From contig JAUVIJ010000061.1 in the NCBI GenBank assembly GCA_030592835.1, positions 1 to 9,521 of the forward strand: DNA of 9,521 nt, written 5' to 3'. The translations under genes were made by a program, and so were the position numbers. The stretch is from Candidatus Cloacimonadota bacterium (GTDB taxonomy: Bacteria > Cloacimonadota > Cloacimonadia > Cloacimonadales > TCS61). This document shows positions 5,562-9,521 of the stretch, piece by piece (the first letter of the stretch is position 1; the number at the start of each line of letters is the position of its first letter). Under the pieces are notes generated by a model, which saw only the letters and a list, made by a program, of their open reading frames with translations, ran no database searches and was not told the DNA's origin.

Positions 5562-7112
5562 TTATTTCTTATAAATATCCTTTTTTATCTGCTGGAACTT
5601 ATCTTTTCCGGAAGCAAGCAGAAAAGATCCGGGAGCGACCTGCTTTGCCAGTTTGATCATTCCACCTGCAGTTTCTTTAATATCCCACTGGGCATGTTCA
5701 TCTTCTCTTAATCTGGAAAGATGATAAAGTTCCCGCGGGTTAACTGAGATCAATACTCGGCGACGATGGGCGTTGGTCAGGCAGTACTCTGCTGCTTTTC
5801 CATATTTAGGCAGAAAATCCCTGTACAATGCTTCACTTTTATCGCATACATCCTTCAGCTCAGCATCGAATCCAATGGATCTTATGGAAGTTGGAATTGT
5901 AATACCGAGAGCTGGATCATAATCCTGTGCTAGCAGGGTCATTAGCCGATGACGCTTGAGCTGGGCAAAATTACTGGCACTTACTACCAGTTCGTATTTC
6001 AGTTCCCCGCAGAACTCGAATTCACGGGGCAGGGAATCGAAAGCGGAAATGTATTTCATAACCTCAGCAAAGAAGTTATCTCGTCTCTGTTGGTCTTTAA
6101 CTATATAATCTGCAAGCTGATATGCCTTTTCTATTGTTATTATGGAATTTTTATGAATAACTGCTGCAGCAATATTCTTATCGACATCAATTTCACGGAT
6201 CAGTTTTTCCTTTTTACCAATTAGAAGATCAGGAGTTACTACCCTTATTTTTCTCGAAAACCCTTTAATAAGCTGTTTTACATATTTCCTTAAACTGGAA
6301 CCGGTAAGTTTATAATGATTATCCTGAAGTTCGGTTTTGAAGGTTTTTCTGAATTCTTCAGGATCACTTAAAATAATTAGAGAAGGAGTAACTCTCCTGG
6401 TCACATCATATAATTTTAGAGACAATTCTCTGCTTTCTGCCAGTCTGGAATGACGCATTATGCGGATAGAATGTTCCAATGTCCTGGCATTGAAAGAAAG
6501 ACCTAACTGAGCCTGAGTTGCCAGGCTCAGGGCATATCTGGCATCTTCCTTAGCCCAGCCTTCCAGAGTATTTTTTGCCCGGTTCATCTTGTTTGAAACA
6601 CCTTTATCGGCAGCCTTTTTAGCTTGTTCTGACAATTCCGGGTGCGTATCGAATTGATATTCAATCAATCTCTGCAGATTTCTTTGATAAAAGGTATTCT
6701 GTTCTTTGATCAACGCCTTGAAAATTTCCACATCATCAATACTGAATTCTGCAGGACACACAAAATCACCTTCCAGTGTGATATAACGCTGTGATTTCTC
6801 GGTATATGCTGATCCAATGCGCCGTGCTTCCAACTCTTCCAGAGCCAGACGTGAGATCTGAAGAACATCAAAATTGAAATAAGCATGTTCTGCAACAGAG
6901 TGATGACTCATACCGAAAACGATTGCCTTGTTGGAACGACGAGCTTTTTCCATTTGCTCAAGTGCTTCTTTGCGAAGTTCAGATACGTCACGCGGATCTC
7001 TACTAATACGGGCATAAGCTGCTGATATAGTTTCAGGAGTAGCTTGATCCTGATCAGCGATCTGTTTTATTAAAGATTTGTCGATATTGTAACCGGCAAG
7101 TTTAACTTTCAT
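5562..7112 (-). CDS. thyX: FAD-dependent thymidylate synthase, double-length (two ThyX domains)
   Basis: ThyX methylates dUMP to dTMP using methylenetetrahydrofolate and reduced FAD. Typical ThyX is about 220-250 residues; this is 516, with two ThyX domains in tandem (about 1-250 and 260-516), an arrangement known in some bacteria such as Chlamydia. Domain 1 has MSHHSVAEHAYFNF and then R97-R98-I99…Y103-T-E105-K-S107-Q-R109-Y, so the second half of the RHRX7S signature is kept but not RHR. Domain 2 has intact R387-H388-R389 but Asp397 where the Ser belongs. It also has a full nucleotide-binding region, NPRELYHLSRLREDEHAQWD. The ATG shares one base with the stop of the upstream oxidoreductase gene (TAATG), so translation is probably coupled; only a weak GGAG is seen further upstream. 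No terminator hairpin is visible after the stop, where the inverted-repeat segment begins nine bases on. Confidence 0.9.
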   Translation of the reverse strand: MKVKLAGYNIDKSLIKQIADQDQATPETISAAYARISRDPRDVSELRKEALEQMEKARRSNKAIVFGMSHHSVAEHAYFNFDVLQISRLALEELEARRIGSAYTEKSQRYITLEGDFVCPAEFSIDDVEIFKALIKEQNTFYQRNLQRLIEYQFDTHPELSEQAKKAADKGVSNKMNRAKNTLEGWAKEDARYALSLATQAQLGLSFNARTLEHSIRIMRHSRLAESRELSLKLYDVTRRVTPSLIILSDPEEFRKTFKTELQDNHYKLTGSSLRKYVKQLIKGFSRKIRVVTPDLLIGKKEKLIREIDVDKNIAAAVIHKNSIITIEKAYQLADYIVKDQQRRDNFFAEVMKYISAFDSLPREFEFCGELKYELVVSASNFAQLKRHRLMTLLAQDYDPALGITIPTSIRSIGFDAELKDVCDKSEALYRDFLPKYGKAAEYCLTNAHRRRVLISVNPRELYHLSRLREDEHAQWDIKETAGGMIKLAKQVAPGSFLLASGKDKFQQIKKDIYKK

Positions 7113-8887
7113 TAAAACTCTAACTCCAATCTTGAAATCGTTTTTTTCGTGGGAACACCTTCTTTATCCCATCCCCTCAGTTGATAATATTCTATCAGCA
7201 TAGGATCCAGATCTACAATCCGGTTTCGTGAGGGTCCTTCCTCCAGGGGTTCATGCAGAAATCTCGGGGGAAGCGTATCATCTTTTCTGGTAAAACCCGC
7301 TTTAAGATTGTATAATCTTTCCAAAGAATAAATTCGTTCACCAACAGTTAATAATTCCTCATCATTTATCTCAATTCCGGTAATAAGGTTCAATATATCC
7401 CGGAAAGTGGTAACACCCATAGCAAATTGAAGAAAACGACAAAGAATAAGAGAATCTACAAAGGCTGAAATATTCTGTAATAATACAACGATTTCAGCTT
7501 TACCATTAATTGTATATCTATCCATGAAAACAGGCTGACCCATAATCTCAGGGCTGATAATATACCCTCGCATATGACATCCGCCCCGGTTAGATGTAGC
7601 AAAAGAAAGAGCCTGACCCTGTGCACCCCTGGGATCATAGGCAGGAATCTCCAGGCCTTTTACCTGCATTGCCAGATCGGGTTCTCCATATTTCTCAGCT
7701 AACTTTTTCGAACCAAATGCAAGATCTTCACCCACACCTTTTTTAAATGCGATATCCTCGATCAGAGATAATATTTTATCTGCCTCTCCCCAATTCATGG
7801 GAAAATCGAATACTCCTTTTTCTCTTAATTCGATAGCGCAACCGATCGTACTACCGGTTGTGATCGTATCCAATCCCAGTTCGTTACAGAGGTAATTAGC
7901 TTCAGTAATAATTTCCAGATTATTTACTCCGAGATGAGCACCAAAAGCCCAGATTGTCTCATATTCCGGACCTTCACCTTCTTTATTACTAGTTCTGGTC
8001 TTTCGACCACAGGCGATCGGACACTTGTAACAGGCACTCCGATTTACGAGAAAAGTTTCTGCGAGTTTTTCTCCACTGGTACCTTCTGCATCATTAAAGA
8101 TCCCTCTTTTAAAGTTCTCTGTTGGATACATCCCATGAGCATTGATAAGATTTACCAGGACAGAGGTCCCCAGAACAGGAAGGGATTTGCCTGTAACCGG
8201 ATTCTTGTCTATCAAACGGTCTATTTTTTTTTCATACTCTTTCAATCCGACAGGATCAAATATTTCAACTTTCATATTGCCCTGAACTGCTATCGCTTTC
8301 AGATTTTTACTGCCCATGACAGCACCCATACCGCCACGTCCGGCAGCTCGATCTTTATCATTCATGATAGCAGCAAAAAGAACCTTATTCTCACCTGCAG
8401 GACCAATACAGGCTATCGATGCTCTAGTAGTTGTTTCAGTCAGGATCTGACGGTTTGTCTGATGTGTATCCTTACCCCAGATATGGGTGGCATCTCTAAA
8501 TTCTACTTTCTGTTCATTCAAGTAGAGATAAACCGGTTTTTCTGATTTTCCAGTTATAATTATACCATCATATCCGGTATTTTTTAAAACTGAGCCAAAT
8601 CTACCACCCGAGCTGGAATCAAAGATGGTTCCTGTCAGGGGTGAACGTGAAATAACCTGGTAACGCCCCGAAGTTGCAACTGTCCCGGTCAGAGGACCGG
8701 TCATAAAGATCAGGATATTTTCCGGGGCAAAGGGCTTTATATCTACCGGAACTCTATCTGTGTAGAGTTTAACGCCCAATCCTCTTCCCCCGAGATACTT
8801 ACGGATCATTTCAGGATCAAGAGGAATTGATTTCTGTTCGTGGTTACTGAGATTTATTTCCAGGATCTTTCCCATCCATCCATTCAT
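7112..8887 (-). CDS. aor: Tungsten-type aldehyde:ferredoxin oxidoreductase
   Basis: A 591-residue cytoplasmic enzyme of the AOR family, full length. The family oxidises aldehydes to carboxylic acids with ferredoxin as acceptor, using a tungsten bis-pterin and one 4Fe-4S cluster. Visible motifs: MNGWMGKILEINL start, GGRGLGVKLY (33-42), TGPLTGT and SRSPLTG, SSSGGRFGSVLKNTGYDG (91-108), pterin-site DKDRAAGRGGMGAVMGSKNL (177-196), EGPEYETIWAFGAHLG (305-320), YDPRGAQG and NRGGCHMRG. Cluster ligands are Cys286, Cys289, Cys293 (CX2CX3C) and Cys483. I chose the ATG at 8887 because it gives the family N-terminus and has AGGAG at 8898-8894. The open frame goes back to 9001, but that extra part overlaps deoC and is not AOR-like. 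The gap to deoC is 13 nt. The exact substrate (acetaldehyde, glyceraldehyde-3-phosphate or another) cannot be read from the sequence; the neighbour DeoC makes both named aldehydes. Confidence 0.93.
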   Translation of the reverse strand: MNGWMGKILEINLSNHEQKSIPLDPEMIRKYLGGRGLGVKLYTDRVPVDIKPFAPENILIFMTGPLTGTVATSGRYQVISRSPLTGTIFDSSSGGRFGSVLKNTGYDGIIITGKSEKPVYLYLNEQKVEFRDATHIWGKDTHQTNRQILTETTTRASIACIGPAGENKVLFAAIMNDKDRAAGRGGMGAVMGSKNLKAIAVQGNMKVEIFDPVGLKEYEKKIDRLIDKNPVTGKSLPVLGTSVLVNLINAHGMYPTENFKRGIFNDAEGTSGEKLAETFLVNRSACYKCPIACGRKTRTSNKEGEGPEYETIWAFGAHLGVNNLEIITEANYLCNELGLDTITTGSTIGCAIELREKGVFDFPMNWGEADKILSLIEDIAFKKGVGEDLAFGSKKLAEKYGEPDLAMQVKGLEIPAYDPRGAQGQALSFATSNRGGCHMRGYIISPEIMGQPVFMDRYTINGKAEIVVLLQNISAFVDSLILCRFLQFAMGVTTFRDILNLITGIEINDEELLTVGERIYSLERLYNLKAGFTRKDDTLPPRFLHEPLEEGPSRNRIVDLDPMLIEYYQLRGWDKEGVPTKKTISRLELEF

Positions 8888-8890
8888 ATT

Positions 8891-8898
8891 CCTCTCCT
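8891..8898 (-). promoter_or_regulatory. Ribosome binding site that fixes the aor start
   Basis: AGGAGAGG on the minus strand lies within the 13-nt gap between the deoC stop (8903-8901) and the ATG at 8887, six bases from AGGAG to the start codon. It supports this ATG over the upstream Met at 9001. Confidence 0.75.
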
Positions 8899-8900
8899 GA

Positions 8901-9521
8901 CTATTCGTAGAATTTATTATATTTCTCGTGATAGGGACATTTAGCACATTTATTCTTGTAATAAGTATATACGGCTTTAGGTAGTTTACCCAACTGAGCA
9001 TGTCTTGAGGGACAGTTGTGACAGGGGATTTCTGGTCCTAACCAAGCTTGAGGAGCATATTTACACAGATCAGCTCCTTCCAGTATTACTATTCCGGCAC
9101 TTGTTCCTATTCTATTTGCTCCGGCTTTTATAAGTCGCCACGTATCCTTAAAATTCTTGATCCCACCGGAAGCTTTGACACCGAAATCAGGTCCCACAGT
9201 TTTTCTCATCAGCCGGATGTGATCGGGAAAAGCACCAAAAGCGCCAAACCCGGTCGAGGTTTTAACAAAATCCGCTCCTGCTTCCATAACCAGTTCACAA
9301 GCTCTGACAATTTCATCATCCATTAAATAGCAGGTCTCCAGGATAACTTTTACCAGAGCATTTCCACTGGCTTGAACTACTGTTTTGATATCCTGAAGAA
9401 CATAATCGTACCTTTTATCTCTGTGAGCACCGACATTCATAACCATATCGATTTCAACTGCACCGTCTTTTACTGCCTGCTCAGTTTCGAGAGCTTTAAG
9501 CCTGCTTCGAGAACTGCCCAG
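8901..9521 (-). CDS. deoC: Deoxyribose-phosphate aldolase, 5' partial, with Cys-rich C-terminal tail
   Basis: DeoC cleaves 2-deoxyribose-5-phosphate to acetaldehyde and glyceraldehyde-3-phosphate through a Lys Schiff base in a TIM barrel. The frame is open to the window edge; 206 C-terminal residues are visible, so the start lies beyond 9521. Landmarks in this fragment: catalytic-type Asp25 in EIDMVMNVGA, Schiff-base Lys87 in FVKTSTGFG, Lys116 in GVKASGGI, and the phosphate-binding NRIGTSAG. The aldolase fold should end near residue 148. About 58 further residues follow, with CHNC (167-170) and CAKC (192-195), a CX2C-X21-CX2C pattern that could bind zinc or an Fe-S cluster. It is the first visible gene of the deoC-aor-thyX operon and stops 13 nt before aor. 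Confidence 0.93.
   Translation of the reverse strand: MGSSRSRLKALETEQAVKDGAVEIDMVMNVGAHRDKRYDYVLQDIKTVVQASGNALVKVILETCYLMDDEIVRACELVMEAGADFVKTSTGFGAFGAFPDHIRLMRKTVGPDFGVKASGGIKNFKDTWRLIKAGANRIGTSAGIVILEGADLCKYAPQAWLGPEIPCHNCPSRHAQLGKLPKAVYTYYKNKCAKCPYHEKYNKFYE

Noticed and set aside
5949..6224. Plus-strand 91-codon frame
   Set aside because: It is antisense to thyX; the hydrophobic stretches come from the complement of Lys/Glu-rich codons.
7934..8545. Plus-strand 203-codon frame
   Set aside because: It lies wholly antisense to the conserved core of aor, and its product has no recognisable motif.
8888..9001. 38-residue N-terminal extension of the oxidoreductase
   Set aside because: It overlaps deoC, has no AOR-family similarity, and the internal ATG at 8887 has its own good ribosome site.

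Overview
The window looks like the chromosome of an uncultured anaerobe of the FCB superphylum, most likely Candidatus Cloacimonadota or a relative. The basis is a very large surface protease carrying a C-terminal 'NPF…TTIKF…SSGIYFYKL' sorting domain, together with a tungstopterin aldehyde:ferredoxin oxidoreductase. This placement is inferred from protein style; there is no rRNA or other marker gene.

Layout. (1) Bases 2-3925 (+) are the 3' part of a gingipain-like peptidase C25 gene. It is followed by a long array of beta-sandwich domains and a type A (T9SS) sorting domain. (2) Bases 3926-5561 form a decay island, visibly more AT-rich and mostly gene fragments. It holds a frameshifted MoaD/ThiS-like remnant and an intact REP-associated tyrosine transposase (RAYT) with a REP-like palindrome inside its own reading frame. 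It also holds an hsdM start cut after about 20 codons, a probable IS256-type right end, and a Met-less orphan reading frame. Last comes a 341-bp segment bounded by 20/23 inverted repeats that carries a broken two-helix membrane-protein gene. (3) Bases 5562-9521 (minus strand) are a tight operon read right to left: deoC (3' part), then an aldehyde:ferredoxin oxidoreductase, then a double-length thyX. The gaps are 13 nt and a 1-nt TAATG overlap.

How the genes may work together. DeoC splits deoxyribose-5-phosphate into acetaldehyde and glyceraldehyde-3-phosphate. The oxidoreductase belongs to a family that oxidises aldehydes to acids while reducing ferredoxin. ThyX makes dTMP from dUMP. The operon therefore suggests deoxynucleoside breakdown with capture of the toxic aldehyde as reducing power, next to de novo thymidylate synthesis. 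That link is an inference from gene order.

Most notable: the two ThyX halves keep complementary parts of the signature motif, DeoC carries a C-terminal CxxC-X21-CxxC tail, and the C25 peptidase has Ser where gingipains have the catalytic His. No CRISPR array, tRNA or rRNA was seen, and no complete defence system: the only restriction-modification trace is the hsdM fragment.
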